Assembly: GCF_025195125.1 (NCBI RefSeq)
Contig: NZ_JAMGSL010000004.1
Span: forward strand, 372,001-436,000
Length of the DNA: 64,000 nucleotides
Origin: Streptomyces sp. Je 1-79
Lineage (GTDB): Bacteria; Actinomycetota; Actinomycetes; Streptomycetales; Streptomycetaceae
Direction of reading: 5' to 3'
Shown piece after piece: positions 34,043 through 42,796 of the stretch (position 1 is its first letter; every line of letters starts with the position of its first letter). The translations under genes were made by a program, and so were the position numbers. Under the pieces are notes generated by a model. It had not been told where the DNA came from, did not search any database, and worked only from the letters and a program-made list of their open reading frames with translations.

Positions 34043-34072
34043 TTGTTCGTCGACCCCCTGATCGATGAACAA
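34043..34072. promoter_or_regulatory. palindromic operator candidate between PGT and LCP genes
   Basis: TTGTTCGTCGA (34043-34053), 8 bases, TCGATGAACAA (34062-34072): a 10/11 inverted repeat in the 249-base divergent region between the initiating and ligating steps of the glycopolymer pathway. It could bind a dimeric repressor. Confidence 0.4.
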
Positions 34073-34258
34073 GCGTCGCAACGCCGGAACAGTACGACAT
34101 ACGCACGCACGTCCGCTGCGGTTCACGGATACGACCTCGGAAGGTGATGGCGTGTTCATCTCGTGACACGGGGGCCGGTGTGGTCACGGCCGGGGGCATG
34201 ATACGTCTGTCCCAAGGGAGTTGACGCACGTGAGGCCATGGGGAGAAGGGGCGGGAAC

Positions 34259-35323
34259 GTGGCGGAGGGGGAAGAGGTCGCGGTGGAGGAGGGGCCCACC
34301 ACTGTGGCGCAAAGCACACCGTCCGTAACCCCGCGAAAGCGCCGAGTGAGCCCGAAACGCGTCCTGCTCGCGGCGCTGGCCCTGCTCGGCATCGGGGTTC
34401 TGATGATCGGCGGCGCCGGCTGGTGGGCGGTCGAGCACTACACCGGCAAGGTCGAACGCATCCCGGGCGCCTTCCCCACCCACGTACCGCCGGCGGAGCA
34501 GCCCGCACCCTCCAGAGGCGGGCAGACCTTCCTCCTCGTCGGCGTCGACAGCCGTTCCGACCTGCCCACCACGGGCCGCGACGCCAAGGCTCCGTCCTGG
34601 ACGTACGGAGCCCAGCGCAGCGACACGATGATGCTGGTCCACCTCCCGGCCGACCATTCCAACGCCTACGTCGTCTCGCTGCCCCGCGACTCCTGGGTCG
34701 ACGTCCGCGGACACGGCAGGGCCAAGCTCAACGCCGCGTTCTCCTGGGGCGGTCCGCCCCTCCTCATCGACACCGTCCAGCGCCTCACCCGCGTCCGCGT
34801 GGACCACCTCGCGATCATCGACTGGGAGGGGTTCAAGCACCTCACCGACGCCGTCGGAGGGGTCGACCTCCGGGTGGACGGCACCGTCCGGCACATGAAC
34901 GGCACCGAGGCGCTCGTCTACGTGCGGGAGCGCAAGAACCTGCCCCGCGGCGACTTCGACCGTACCCACCGCCAGCAGAACTTCCTGAGGGCGGTCCTCA
35001 CCCGCACCATGACCACCCGCAACCTCACCAACCCCGCCCGGGCCGCCGAACTCCTCGACACCCTCACCGCGAGCGTGAGCGTCGACGACCGGCTCAGCGA
35101 CGCGGACCTGCGCGAACTCCTCTGGGACAACCGCTCGGTGCGCCCCGGCGAGATGGTCTTCATGAACGCGCCCGTCGCCGGGGCCGACATGATCAAGGGT
35201 CAGTCCGTCGTCCTCCTCGACCGGGGGAAATCCGACGCCCTCTGGGCGGCCATGCGGAACGACACCCTGGCGGACTACGTCGCAAGTCACCGCACCGACC
35301 GCCTCGGAAGCGGTACCCGCTAG
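34259..35323 (+). CDS. LCP-family (LytR-CpsA-Psr) glycopolymer ligase
   Basis: 354 aa. A short cytoplasmic tail, one membrane helix (VLLAALALLGIGVLMIGGAG), then the LCP domain with FLLVGVDSR, SDTMMLVHL, VVSLPRDSWVDV, HRQQNFLRAV and the conserved Arg/Asp set. LCP enzymes transfer lipid-linked glycopolymers to peptidoglycan outside the cell. GTG 34259 has a GGGGCGGG site; ATG 34238 in frame is an alternative. Its presence makes wall attachment of the polymer the likely end point rather than free secretion. Confidence 0.9.
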   Translation: MAEGEEVAVEEGPTTVAQSTPSVTPRKRRVSPKRVLLAALALLGIGVLMIGGAGWWAVEHYTGKVERIPGAFPTHVPPAEQPAPSRGGQTFLLVGVDSRSDLPTTGRDAKAPSWTYGAQRSDTMMLVHLPADHSNAYVVSLPRDSWVDVRGHGRAKLNAAFSWGGPPLLIDTVQRLTRVRVDHLAIIDWEGFKHLTDAVGGVDLRVDGTVRHMNGTEALVYVRERKNLPRGDFDRTHRQQNFLRAVLTRTMTTRNLTNPARAAELLDTLTASVSVDDRLSDADLRELLWDNRSVRPGEMVFMNAPVAGADMIKGQSVVLLDRGKSDALWAAMRNDTLADYVASHRTDRLGSGTR

Positions 35324-35439
35324 GCCCGGCCGGCCGGTCCGCCACCCGCCCGACGGTGGTTGTTCCACCGTCCGCCATCGGCTGTACTACTGCCAGCCCG
35401 CGGCTCCGCGGCACTCGCGAACGACCCTAAGGACGCCCC

Positions 35440-36969
35440 ATGGCGGACAAGCCCTCGGCCCGGACCCACCGGGCTCCGGGACGGCGCCGGCTCGCCCCGG
35501 GAATCGCCCTGGGAGTACTCCTCCTCGGGGCCTGGGCGGGCATCGGCGCGGCCGGTTCGCTCGGTGCCGACGCCCCCGAGAAGGCCGCCCCGCCCCCGAA
35601 GGCGTACAGCACCGTCCTCCCCTTCGACCTGCCGCCGGCCGCTGAACTGCGCCGCTCGGGCAAGCTGGTCTTCGCCCACTACTTCACCCCGTACCCGCTC
35701 TCCCTGGACAACGAGCCCGCCCACCGCGACTACTACGCGCGCAACTACCTCACCCCGGACGGCGAGAAGGGCAAGCACCAGGCGTACGGCGGGCTGCTCC
35801 GCGACCGCCCGCTCCCGGCCGCGCCCGAGGACGGGGACTGGGAACTGGCCCATCTGCGCCAGGAGGTCCGCACCGCCCGCGACGCCGGACTCGACGGCTT
35901 CACCCTCGACCTGCTGTCCGAGAGCGGACGCAACCGGGACCGTGCCGAACTGCTGCTCCGCGCGGCCCACGAGGAGGACCCCGGCTTCCGCGTCCAGCTC
36001 ATGCCGGACATGACCGCGCTGACGTCCACCACCCCCGCCGGACTCGCCGATTCGCTCGCGCAACTGGCCAAGAGCCCCTCGGCCCACCGACTCCCCGACG
36101 GCCGGCTCGTCGTCTCCCCGTTCAAGGCCGAGGAGAAGGACCCCGCCTGGTGGCGGCGGATGATGAGCGAACTGGAGACCCGCCACGGCATCCGTACCGC
36201 GCTCGTCCCGCTCTTCCTCGACTTCACACCGGACCGGGAGGAGTACGCGGCGATCAGCCACGGCCTCTCCGAGTGGGGGGCCCGCAGCGCCGGCCGTCAG
36301 TCCGGAGCCGTGGCCGACGCCGAACGGGCCCACCGGCTCGGCAAGATCTGGATGCAGCCGGTCGCCGTCCAGGACGCCCGGCCCAACCAGGGTGTCTTCG
36401 ACGAGGCCGGCAACACCGAGACCCTGCGCGCGAGCTGGGGAGCCGCCATCGACTCCGGCGCCGACTGGGTCCAGCTCACCACCTGGAACGACTACTCCGA
36501 GGGAACCCATGTCGCGCCCTCGCTGCACAACGGCTACGCGTACCTCGACCTGTCCTCGTACTACCTGACGCGGTTCAAGACCGGCGCCTGGCCCAGGATC
36601 CTGCGCGACACGCTCTATCTGACCTCGCGCGTGCAGTTCGTCGACGACCTCCCGCCGGCCACGCTCCAGCCCCAGGTCATACGGCCTCGCGAGGGCACCG
36701 CGACGCCCCGCGACACCGTGGAGGTCCTCTCCTTCCTCACGGCGCCGGCGGAGGTCCGCACCAGGACCGGTGGGGCGGAGAACAGCCGTCGCACACCGGC
36801 CGGTGTGCACGCGCAACTGCTTCCACTGCGTACGGGACACAGCTCCGCGACCGTCGTGCGGGCCGGGACGACCACCACGGAGGTCACGAGCCGCTACCCG
36901 GTCCGGCGCGCGGTCGAGAAGCAGGACCTGCAGTACTACGCGGTGACGAGCGGCCGCAGCCAGCGCTGA
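35440..36969 (+). CDS. GH71 family glycoside hydrolase (endo-alpha-1,3-glucanase-like)
   Basis: 509 aa. An N-terminal membrane or signal segment (LAPGIALGVLLLGAWAGIG) precedes a TIM-barrel domain with LVFAHYFTPYPL, DGFTLDLLSE and WNDYSEGTHVAPS, hallmarks of GH71 mutanases. Acidic residues in DGFTLD and NDYSEGTH are candidates for catalysis. The enzyme is predicted to cut alpha-1,3-glucan or a related polymer at the cell surface. Lying beside the LCP gene, it may trim the polymer made here; fungal cell-wall attack is the other possibility. C-terminal ~100 residues form a beta-rich module. ATG 35440, predicted from position 1 of a plausible signal sequence. Confidence 0.82.
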   Translation: MADKPSARTHRAPGRRRLAPGIALGVLLLGAWAGIGAAGSLGADAPEKAAPPPKAYSTVLPFDLPPAAELRRSGKLVFAHYFTPYPLSLDNEPAHRDYYARNYLTPDGEKGKHQAYGGLLRDRPLPAAPEDGDWELAHLRQEVRTARDAGLDGFTLDLLSESGRNRDRAELLLRAAHEEDPGFRVQLMPDMTALTSTTPAGLADSLAQLAKSPSAHRLPDGRLVVSPFKAEEKDPAWWRRMMSELETRHGIRTALVPLFLDFTPDREEYAAISHGLSEWGARSAGRQSGAVADAERAHRLGKIWMQPVAVQDARPNQGVFDEAGNTETLRASWGAAIDSGADWVQLTTWNDYSEGTHVAPSLHNGYAYLDLSSYYLTRFKTGAWPRILRDTLYLTSRVQFVDDLPPATLQPQVIRPREGTATPRDTVEVLSFLTAPAEVRTRTGGAENSRRTPAGVHAQLLPLRTGHSSATVVRAGTTTTEVTSRYPVRRAVEKQDLQYYAVTSGRSQR

Positions 36970-37024
36970 GGCGCGGACCGGTGACGCCGCGGCCGTTGTC
37001 AGTGGAGGGCCCTAGCGTGGGGGC

Positions 37025-37513
37025 ATGACGACGAACCGGGGGACCTTCGAGGCGGCGACGGGGGACGACCCGCCGCTGCCGGAGGGAGACAGGGAGCAGA
37101 GATCCCGCGAGGTACGGGCCGCGGTCGAAGGGCTGCTCCAGATACGTCGGCTGACCGGCGGCGCGGGCGGGGGCGATCCGCGGCAGCGGCCCGCCGAGTG
37201 GGAGCGGAGACAGCCCGTCCGGGCGGTGGCGCTCGTCCTGGAGGCGGCGGGCGTCCCGCCCTCGGCGGTCGACCCCGCGGGCGCGCGGGCGGCGACCGGT
37301 TACCGGGTCACGGCCGGCGAGCGGCCGGGCACCGCCGTCGTGGAGTGGGTGGGGCCGCCCGGCGGCGGCGCGGCCCAGGAGGAGGAGTCCGCCCTGGGCG
37401 CGTGCGTGCCTGCGCTGGAGCGGCTCGGCTGGGAGGCACTGCTCTACCGGGGGCCGCGCCGCAGGCGGTTCCTGGAGGCCGAGCCGATGGGCGGCCCGGC
37501 GCCGGTCGGCTAG
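37025..37513 (+). CDS. hypothetical protein (162 aa)
   Basis: A small soluble, Gly/Arg/Glu-rich protein without signal, membrane helix or known motif; the hydrophobic stretch VRAVALVLEAAGV suggests one helix. ATG 37025 with a G-run just upstream. The stop codon lies in the centre of a perfect 22-base palindrome, which probably terminates the transcript. Function unknown. Confidence 0.7.
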   Translation: MTTNRGTFEAATGDDPPLPEGDREQRSREVRAAVEGLLQIRRLTGGAGGGDPRQRPAEWERRQPVRAVALVLEAAGVPPSAVDPAGARAATGYRVTAGERPGTAVVEWVGPPGGGAAQEEESALGACVPALERLGWEALLYRGPRRRRFLEAEPMGGPAPVG

Positions 37514-37522
37514 CCGACCGGC
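37501..37522 (+). terminator. 22-bp perfect palindrome over a stop codon
   Basis: Self-complementary GCCGGTCGGC-TA-GCCGACCGGC whose centre contains the TAG of the preceding gene. Likely terminator, though the tight loop is unusual. Confidence 0.55.
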
Positions 37523-37559
37523 TCAGCTTCCCAGGCCCGGGACCGGGCCGAGGTCGAGG

Positions 37560-37583
37560 CCCGCGCCCGGGCCCGGGCGCGGG
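37560..37583 (-). terminator. 24-bp perfect palindrome downstream of the DUF350 gene
   Basis: CCCGCGCCCGGG and its mirror CCCGGGCGCGGG, fully self-complementary and pure G/C, lying 8 bases beyond the stop of the minus-strand DUF350 gene. Terminator candidate. Confidence 0.55.
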
Positions 37584-37590
37584 TTCCGGC

Positions 37591-38013
37591 TCAGGCGATG
37601 GAGGCGGAGACGATCGCCGAGACCGCGATGTTGCAGGACGCCGTGACCCAGACCGCCGGGTGCGGCTGCGGGTCGACGAGGGTGGCGCCGAGCTTGCCCG
37701 GGGTGACCAGGTCGACCACCAGGAAGGCCACGGCCATCATGGCGAGGCCGAGCAGCCCGAACGCGGCCGTGGAGGCGAGCCCCTTGCCGAAGTCGTCGTA
37801 CGTCGTCCATATGGAGGTGAAGACGATGCCGCCGATGCCGAGCAGCGCGGAGCTCAGCAGCGTCGCGGCGTTGCGGTTGCGCTCCTCCCAGATCTGCCGG
37901 CCGAGCTTCCCCGGAGTGAGCAGGTCGACCAGGACGATGCCGAGGATCAGCAGCACCACGCCGAGGGCGCCGTAGGCGGTGGCCCGGCCGAGGCCGTTGA
38001 CGATGTCGCTCAT
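37591..38013 (-). CDS. DUF350 family membrane protein
   Basis: 140 aa with four membrane helices forming two repeats, each containing a VDL-x-TPGKLG segment (VLVDLLTPGKLG and FLVVDLVTPGKLG). This is the DUF350 duplication: a small integral membrane family of unknown function, often near stress or envelope genes. ATG 38013. A palindromic terminator follows. Confidence 0.88.
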   Translation of the reverse strand: MSDIVNGLGRATAYGALGVVLLILGIVLVDLLTPGKLGRQIWEERNRNAATLLSSALLGIGGIVFTSIWTTYDDFGKGLASTAAFGLLGLAMMAVAFLVVDLVTPGKLGATLVDPQPHPAVWVTASCNIAVSAIVSASIA

Positions 38014-38199
38014 GGGTTGCCGGCTCCGAGGGAAGGATCGTGAATGATCGCGGTCAAGGACCGGCAAAATGTAGCGCATGGGCCGAGGGCCCCCGCCGGG
38101 CGGCCATGCCCTGTATGGAGCAGCAACGCGCAGGCCCCGGCCCGCGCGGAGGCGAGAGTGGGAGGCGTACGGCTTCGGCTCTGCCCAAGGAGACCCCAG

Positions 38200-38724
38200 A
38201 TGACCACCCTCAACCGACGCGACCTCGGGCTTCTCGTCCTCCGGGTCGGCACCGGCGCCGTCCTCGCCGCGCATGGCACGCAGAAGCTCTTCGGCTGGTT
38301 CGGGGGAGGGGGCGTGGAGGGAACGGCCAAGGGGATGGAGGCCATGGGCTTCCATCCGCCCCGCGAGAGCGCGATCGCCGCGGGGCTCGGTGAGACGGGC
38401 GGCGGGGTCCTGCTGGCTCTGGGCCTGGCCACGCCCGCAGCCGGCGCCGCCGCGGCCGGAGCCATGGCGGGAGCGGTCTCCGTCCACCTGCCGGCCGGCT
38501 TCTTCGCCCAGGGCGGCGGCTACGAGTACCCGGCCTTCCTCGGCTTCACGGCGGCCGCCATCGGCATCGCGGGCGCCGGCCGCTACTCCCTCGACCACGC
38601 CACCTGCCACGTCCTGGACCGGCCCTGGGTCGTCGCCACGGCGTTCCTCGGGAGTGCTCTGGCGGCGGCCGCCGTGGTGGGCCGCCGCGTCCAGGCCCAG
38701 AACGAGGAGTCCGAGGAGGAGTAG
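38200..38724 (+). CDS. DoxX family membrane protein
   Basis: 174 aa, four membrane helices, with LLVLRVGTGAVLAAHGTQKLFGWF, the characteristic first helix of the DoxX family. Relatives associate with thiosulfate:quinone oxidation or with oxidative-stress membrane complexes (e.g. mycobacterial MRC); the exact role here is unknown. An acidic C-terminal tail (EESEEE) is cytoplasmic. ATG 38200 with AAGGAG upstream. A 16-bp hairpin follows. Confidence 0.88.
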   Translation: MTTLNRRDLGLLVLRVGTGAVLAAHGTQKLFGWFGGGGVEGTAKGMEAMGFHPPRESAIAAGLGETGGGVLLALGLATPAAGAAAAGAMAGAVSVHLPAGFFAQGGGYEYPAFLGFTAAAIGIAGAGRYSLDHATCHVLDRPWVVATAFLGSALAAAAVVGRRVQAQNEESEEE

Positions 38725-38792
38725 GAGGAGAGAGCGCGGACTGAACCGGCCTCCTCCCCGTCGGCTTCACCGACGGACACCGGCACAAGAAC

Positions 38793-38829
38793 AGCGCGGC
38801 GCCCCGCCCATGTGGCGGGGCGCCGCGCT
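38793..38829 (+). terminator. 16-bp perfect hairpin terminator
   Basis: Arms 38793-38808 and 38814-38829 (AGCGCGGCGCCCCGCC and complement), loop CATGT, 68 bases after the DoxX stop. Confidence 0.85.
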
Positions 38830-39036
38830 GCGCGCTGCCGCGAAACCTTTCGTGGGCGCACTCGTCATGACGGTGTGTGAGTCGTGGGGGCGCATGCGCG
38901 GCGCACGCTGACACGACGTGGCGCGTCTCGGAACGGAGCCTTCCACCGAGCTGCCTCGTCTGTTGCACTACGAGTCATCTTCCGGCAACTGACTGCGCTT
39001 TGCCTTGCCTTACGTTCCTACGACGGAAGGACGCTC

Positions 39037-40641
39037 ATGCAGCGCAAGTCCCTCTCCCTTCTGGCGGCGGCTGCGACGGTTCTGGGCACGGCGGCGGCCG
39101 TGCCCGTCGCCGAGGCGGCGCCGCCGCAGCCGTCCACGGCGGGCCGGGCAGCGGCCGCCGGCGTCGTCGCCAGGCCGTTCGTCCCGAGCGCTCCCGCCAC
39201 CGTCACCACCGTCGCGCCCGGTGTGACGCTGACCTCCACGGCGTACGGCAAGCAGGACGCCGACGACCGGTGGACCGTGCACGTCCAACTGCCCGCCACC
39301 CCCGACGGACCGCTCGGGTCGGCGGTCATGGCGCTGGGCCCCCGGGCGACCGCCGACCGCGTGGCCACGGCGCTGCGGGGGAAGGGGTTCGACCCCCGCG
39401 TCGAGGAAGTAAAGGCACCGGCGTTCGCCGACCGCCGCCCCGGAACGCTCGGCTGGACCGTGCGGGTCGGCCGCCACGCGGACGTCGCCGACGCGACCGC
39501 GGAACTGAACCGGATCAAGGCCGCCGGATTCGCCGGTGGCACGCGCTACACCGCGCAGGACGGCACCGACAAGCGTGCGCCGCAGAAGGTCCATGTGCTG
39601 CGGCTGGACTTCCGTACGTTCAAGGGCAGTGTCACCACGGACCACGGGCCCACGCTCAAGGGCACGGAGAAGCTGACCGACCTCATCGCCTCGACGGGCG
39701 CGATCGCCGGCATCAACGGCCAGTGGTTCTACAACGACGCCCCGGGCGGCCTGTATGTGAGGAACGGCAAGCTGCTCGGTTCCGCGACCCAGGGCCGGGC
39801 GGGCATCAAGCTGGGCAACGGCGGACGCTCCTTCGCGGTGGACACGTACACGGCGCATGTGACGGTCCGGGCCGGGACGGAGACCGTCGAGGTCGACGGG
39901 GTGAACCGGGTACCGGGTGACGTCTGGAACTGCGGTGGTGTCGGCGGTGACCTGCCGACCCAGAAGCCTCAGCACGACGTGAAGTGCACGGACGACAGCG
40001 AGCTGGTGCGCTTCACCCCGGAGTGGGGGACCCCGCCGGCCGGCGCGGGCGCGGAGGCCGTGCTCGACGGCGACGGCCGAGTGACGGCCGTGCACACCTC
40101 GCGCGGCACGCGCGTGCCCGCGGGCGGGTCGACTCTCCAGGCGACCGGCGCGAGCGCGGAGTGGCTGCTGAAGCACGCCGTGGTCGGCCAGAAGCTGACG
40201 TTCTCCGAGCGGGTGGAGGACGGCCGGGGCCGTCAGGTGCCGCTCGCCGCGGACACCACGATCCTCCAGGTCGGCCCGACCCTGGTGCGGGAGGGGCAGG
40301 TGTCGGTCAACGCCCAGGCGGACGGCGTCATCCGCGACGGTACGGACCAGAGCTTCACGTACAACTGGACCCTGCGCGGAAACCCGCGCTCGATGGTCGG
40401 TGTGGACGACCGGGGCAGGCTGATGCTCGTGGTCGTCGACGGACGGCAGGCCGGATACAGCGAGGGGCTCGGTGTCGCGGAGGCAGCACAGCTGATGAAG
40501 CAGCTCGGCGCGCGCGAGGCGATGAACCTCGACGGCGGCGGTTCCAGCGTCCTCGCCACCGCCCGGTCGGGGATCGCCAACCGGCCCTCGGACGCGACGG
40601 GGGAGCGCTCCCTCGGCAACGTCCTCATCGTCCGCCCGTGA
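39037..40641 (+). CDS. secreted phosphodiester glycosidase (NAGPA-domain) protein
   Basis: 534 aa. Signal peptide MQRKSLSLLAAAATVLG, cleaved near AEAA. A propeptide-like SPOR-like region (GWTVRVGRHADVADATAELN) precedes the NAGPA domain with GAIAGINGQWFY, SMVGVDDRGRLMLVVVDG, GYSEGLGVAEAAQLM and AMNLDGGGSS. The family removes GlcNAc from phosphodiester links or acts on phosphodiester-linked polysaccharides outside the cell. ATG 39037 has GGAAGGA upstream. It could process phosphodiester-containing surface polymers such as the one suggested by the CDP-alcohol genes, but this is an inference. Confidence 0.88.
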   Translation: MQRKSLSLLAAAATVLGTAAAVPVAEAAPPQPSTAGRAAAAGVVARPFVPSAPATVTTVAPGVTLTSTAYGKQDADDRWTVHVQLPATPDGPLGSAVMALGPRATADRVATALRGKGFDPRVEEVKAPAFADRRPGTLGWTVRVGRHADVADATAELNRIKAAGFAGGTRYTAQDGTDKRAPQKVHVLRLDFRTFKGSVTTDHGPTLKGTEKLTDLIASTGAIAGINGQWFYNDAPGGLYVRNGKLLGSATQGRAGIKLGNGGRSFAVDTYTAHVTVRAGTETVEVDGVNRVPGDVWNCGGVGGDLPTQKPQHDVKCTDDSELVRFTPEWGTPPAGAGAEAVLDGDGRVTAVHTSRGTRVPAGGSTLQATGASAEWLLKHAVVGQKLTFSERVEDGRGRQVPLAADTTILQVGPTLVREGQVSVNAQADGVIRDGTDQSFTYNWTLRGNPRSMVGVDDRGRLMLVVVDGRQAGYSEGLGVAEAAQLMKQLGAREAMNLDGGGSSVLATARSGIANRPSDATGERSLGNVLIVRP

Positions 40642-40666
40642 CGGCGGGCTGACGCCGGCAGGACCA

Positions 40667-40706
40667 CGACCGGCCGCGCACGGGGGTCCCCGTGCGCGGC
40701 CGGTCG
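40667..40706 (+). terminator. 19-bp perfect hairpin terminator
   Basis: Arms 40667-40685 and 40688-40706 (CGACCGGCCGCGCACGGGG and complement) around GT, 26 bases after the NAGPA gene. Confidence 0.85.
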
Positions 40707-40800
40707 GGCATGTCGCCCCGGACCGGACGCGGTGGGTACGGGAGTCCCGGGCGGACGCGTCCCACGTGCGACGCGCACCGGGTGTGGTGAGACTGGTGCC

Positions 40801-41001
40801 ATGGCGCACAAGGTATTTCTGGAGGGCGGGCCGGACGACCTGCCCGAGCGGGTCGCCTCGGTCGAGACCCCCGGCGAGGACCTGAAGATCCCGCACCGCG
40901 GCGGCTACGAGCACTTCAAGGAGACCCCGAAGCGGGAGGACACCGCGGAGGGGACCCTTCGCGTGTACGAGTGGTGGGAGCGTACGGAGATCGCCGAGTA
41001 G
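40801..41001 (+). CDS. DUF5988 family small protein
   Basis: 66 aa, beginning MAHKVFLEGGPDDLPERV and ending in a tyrosine/tryptophan-rich strand (LRVYEWWERTEIAE). This matches the short actinobacterial DUF5988 family, which often flanks secondary-metabolite genes. ATG 40801; the upstream open frame is not supported. Function unknown. Confidence 0.8.
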   Translation: MAHKVFLEGGPDDLPERVASVETPGEDLKIPHRGGYEHFKETPKREDTAEGTLRVYEWWERTEIAE

Positions 41002-41020
41002 GAGGCGACCCCGCCCCGCC

Positions 41021-41100
41021 GCACACGCGACCGGGCGGCCCGTCGCACACGCTGCCGGGCGGCCCGTCGCACACGCGGCCGGGCACACGCGGCCGGGCGG
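41021..41100 (+). repeat. 24-bp tandem repeat in spacer
   Basis: Units GCACACGCGACCGGGCGGCC (plus cgtc) start at 41021, 41045, 41069 and a shortened one at 41084, differing at one or two bases. No gene is supported between 41002 and 41219. Confidence 0.8.
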
Positions 41101-41219
41101 CCCCGCCCCGCCGCGGCCCTTCCGCGGATTCGGGGCATAGGGGTACGCACCCCGGGCAGGCGCAGAGCAGAGGGCCCATGGCGTGGCCCCGGACGAGACG
41201 TTGCGAGGCGAATCGAGTC

Positions 41220-42176
41220 ATGGCCGCGAAGAAGATCATCACGGTGATCGGGGCGACCGGCAGGCAGGGCGGCGGACTCGTCCGGGCCGTCCTGGCCGAC
41301 CCCGAGCAGGAGTTCGCGGTACGGGCCGTGACCCGGCATCTCGACGGGGAGGCCGCCGAGGAGCTGAAGCGCCTCGGTGTCACGGACATCGTCGAGGCCG
41401 ACATGGACGATCCCCCGAGCCTCGCCCCGGCGTTCGAGCACGCCTACGGCGCATTCCTGGTCACCCCGTTCTGGGAGCACATGTCCGCCTCCCACGAGAA
41501 GGAACAGGCGCTGGCGCTCGCGCGGGCCGCCTCGCACGCGGGTGTGCAGCACGCGATCTGGTCCACGCTGGAGGACACGCGCGCGTGCATCCCGCTCGAC
41601 GACGACCGGATGCCCACCCTCCAGGAGCACTACAAGGTGCCGCACTTCGACGGGAAGGCGGAGGCCGACCGGTACTTCGCCGAGGAAGGCGTGCCGACCA
41701 CGTTCCTGCGCGCCACCTTCTACTGGGAGAACCTGCTCGACACCTTCGCCCCGCAGCGCGCCGAGGACGGCACGCTCCAGCTGACCTTCCCGATGGGCGA
41801 CCACCGGCTCTCCGGCATCGCCGCCGCCGACATCGGCAGAACAGCCCTGGCCGTACTCAAGCGGGGCACCGACCTCATCGCCGCCACGGTCAGCATCGCC
41901 GGGGAACACCTCACGCTCTCCGACATGGCGGCCGCGCTCGGCGAGGCGTGCGGTGAACCGGTGCTGTACCGGCCGCTGACGCCGGACGCGTTCCGCGCGC
42001 AGGGCTTCCCCGGCGCGGACGAGGCAGGGAACATGTTCCAGTTCTACGCGGACTGCGAGGAGCGGTTCGTCGCGGCCCGCGACCTCACGGCCGTACGCCA
42101 TCTCAACCCCGCCCTGCAGACCTTCGCCACCTGGCTCGCGGAGCACCGCGACGACGTGCGCGCCGCCTGGTCCTGA
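41220..42176 (+). CDS. NmrA/HSCARG-like NAD(P)-binding protein
   Basis: 318 aa atypical SDR with the NmrA glycine motif VIGATGRQGGGLVRA at the N-terminus and no YxxxK catalytic pair. NmrA-like proteins bind NAD(P) and act as redox sensors or regulators rather than enzymes. ATG 41220; ribosome site weak. It ends 2 bases before the LigD phosphoesterase gene, so the two are probably co-transcribed. Confidence 0.87.
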   Translation: MAAKKIITVIGATGRQGGGLVRAVLADPEQEFAVRAVTRHLDGEAAEELKRLGVTDIVEADMDDPPSLAPAFEHAYGAFLVTPFWEHMSASHEKEQALALARAASHAGVQHAIWSTLEDTRACIPLDDDRMPTLQEHYKVPHFDGKAEADRYFAEEGVPTTFLRATFYWENLLDTFAPQRAEDGTLQLTFPMGDHRLSGIAAADIGRTALAVLKRGTDLIAATVSIAGEHLTLSDMAAALGEACGEPVLYRPLTPDAFRAQGFPGADEAGNMFQFYADCEERFVAARDLTAVRHLNPALQTFATWLAEHRDDVRAAWS

Positions 42177-42178
42177 TC

Positions 42179-42796
42179 ATGGCGCCCAAGGACGCGGCGC
42201 TGGAGGAGTACCGACGGCGCAGGGACTTCTCGAAGACGGCGGAACCGCAGGACACCGGCGGCGGAGAGCCGGGTGAACAGCCGTCCTTCGTGGTGCAGAT
42301 CCACGACGCGACGGCCATGCACTTCGACTTCCGGCTGGAGGTCGACGGCGTGCTGAAGTCCTGGGCGGTGCCCAAGGGGCCGTCGGGCGACCCGCACGAC
42401 AAGCGGATGGCGATGCCCACCGAGGACCACCCCCTGGCGTACCGGGAGTTCGAGGGCGTCATCGCCGACGGCGAGTACGGCGCGGGCACCGTGATCGTCT
42501 GGGACGAGGGGACGTACCGCAATCTCTCGACGCGGCAGGACGGGCGCACGGAGAAGCCGTTCGCGAAGGCACTGGAGGACGGCCACGCCTCGTTCTGGCT
42601 CGACGGACACAAGCTGCGCGGCGGCTGGTCGCTCACCCGCTTCCGTGACGGCACGGACGGGCGACGGGAGGCATGGCTGCTGGTCAAGCGGGCCGACGAG
42701 CGGGCTTCCCGACACGGCACAACCGACCCCAGGCGCGCCCGCTCGGTGCGCACCGGTCACACACTTCGGCAGGCCGCCGAGGAGAGGAAGACATGA
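42179..42796 (+). CDS. LigD-type 3'-phosphoesterase domain protein (NHEJ)
   Basis: 205 aa single-domain protein. QIHDATAMHFDFRLEVDGVL, PTEDHPLAYREFEG and GEYGAGTVIVWDEG are the conserved metal/phosphate-binding motifs of the DNA ligase D phosphoesterase module, which trims 3' ends during non-homologous end joining. In Pseudomonas and mycobacteria it is fused to polymerase and ligase; here it stands alone. ATGA overlap (42793-42796) couples it to the polymerase gene. Confidence 0.92.
   Translation: MAPKDAALEEYRRRRDFSKTAEPQDTGGGEPGEQPSFVVQIHDATAMHFDFRLEVDGVLKSWAVPKGPSGDPHDKRMAMPTEDHPLAYREFEGVIADGEYGAGTVIVWDEGTYRNLSTRQDGRTEKPFAKALEDGHASFWLDGHKLRGGWSLTRFRDGTDGRREAWLLVKRADERASRHGTTDPRRARSVRTGHTLRQAAEERKT

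Noticed and set aside
41021..41100. Possible CRISPR-like array
   Set aside because: Units are contiguous with no spacers, so it is a simple tandem repeat; no CRISPR or cas genes were seen.
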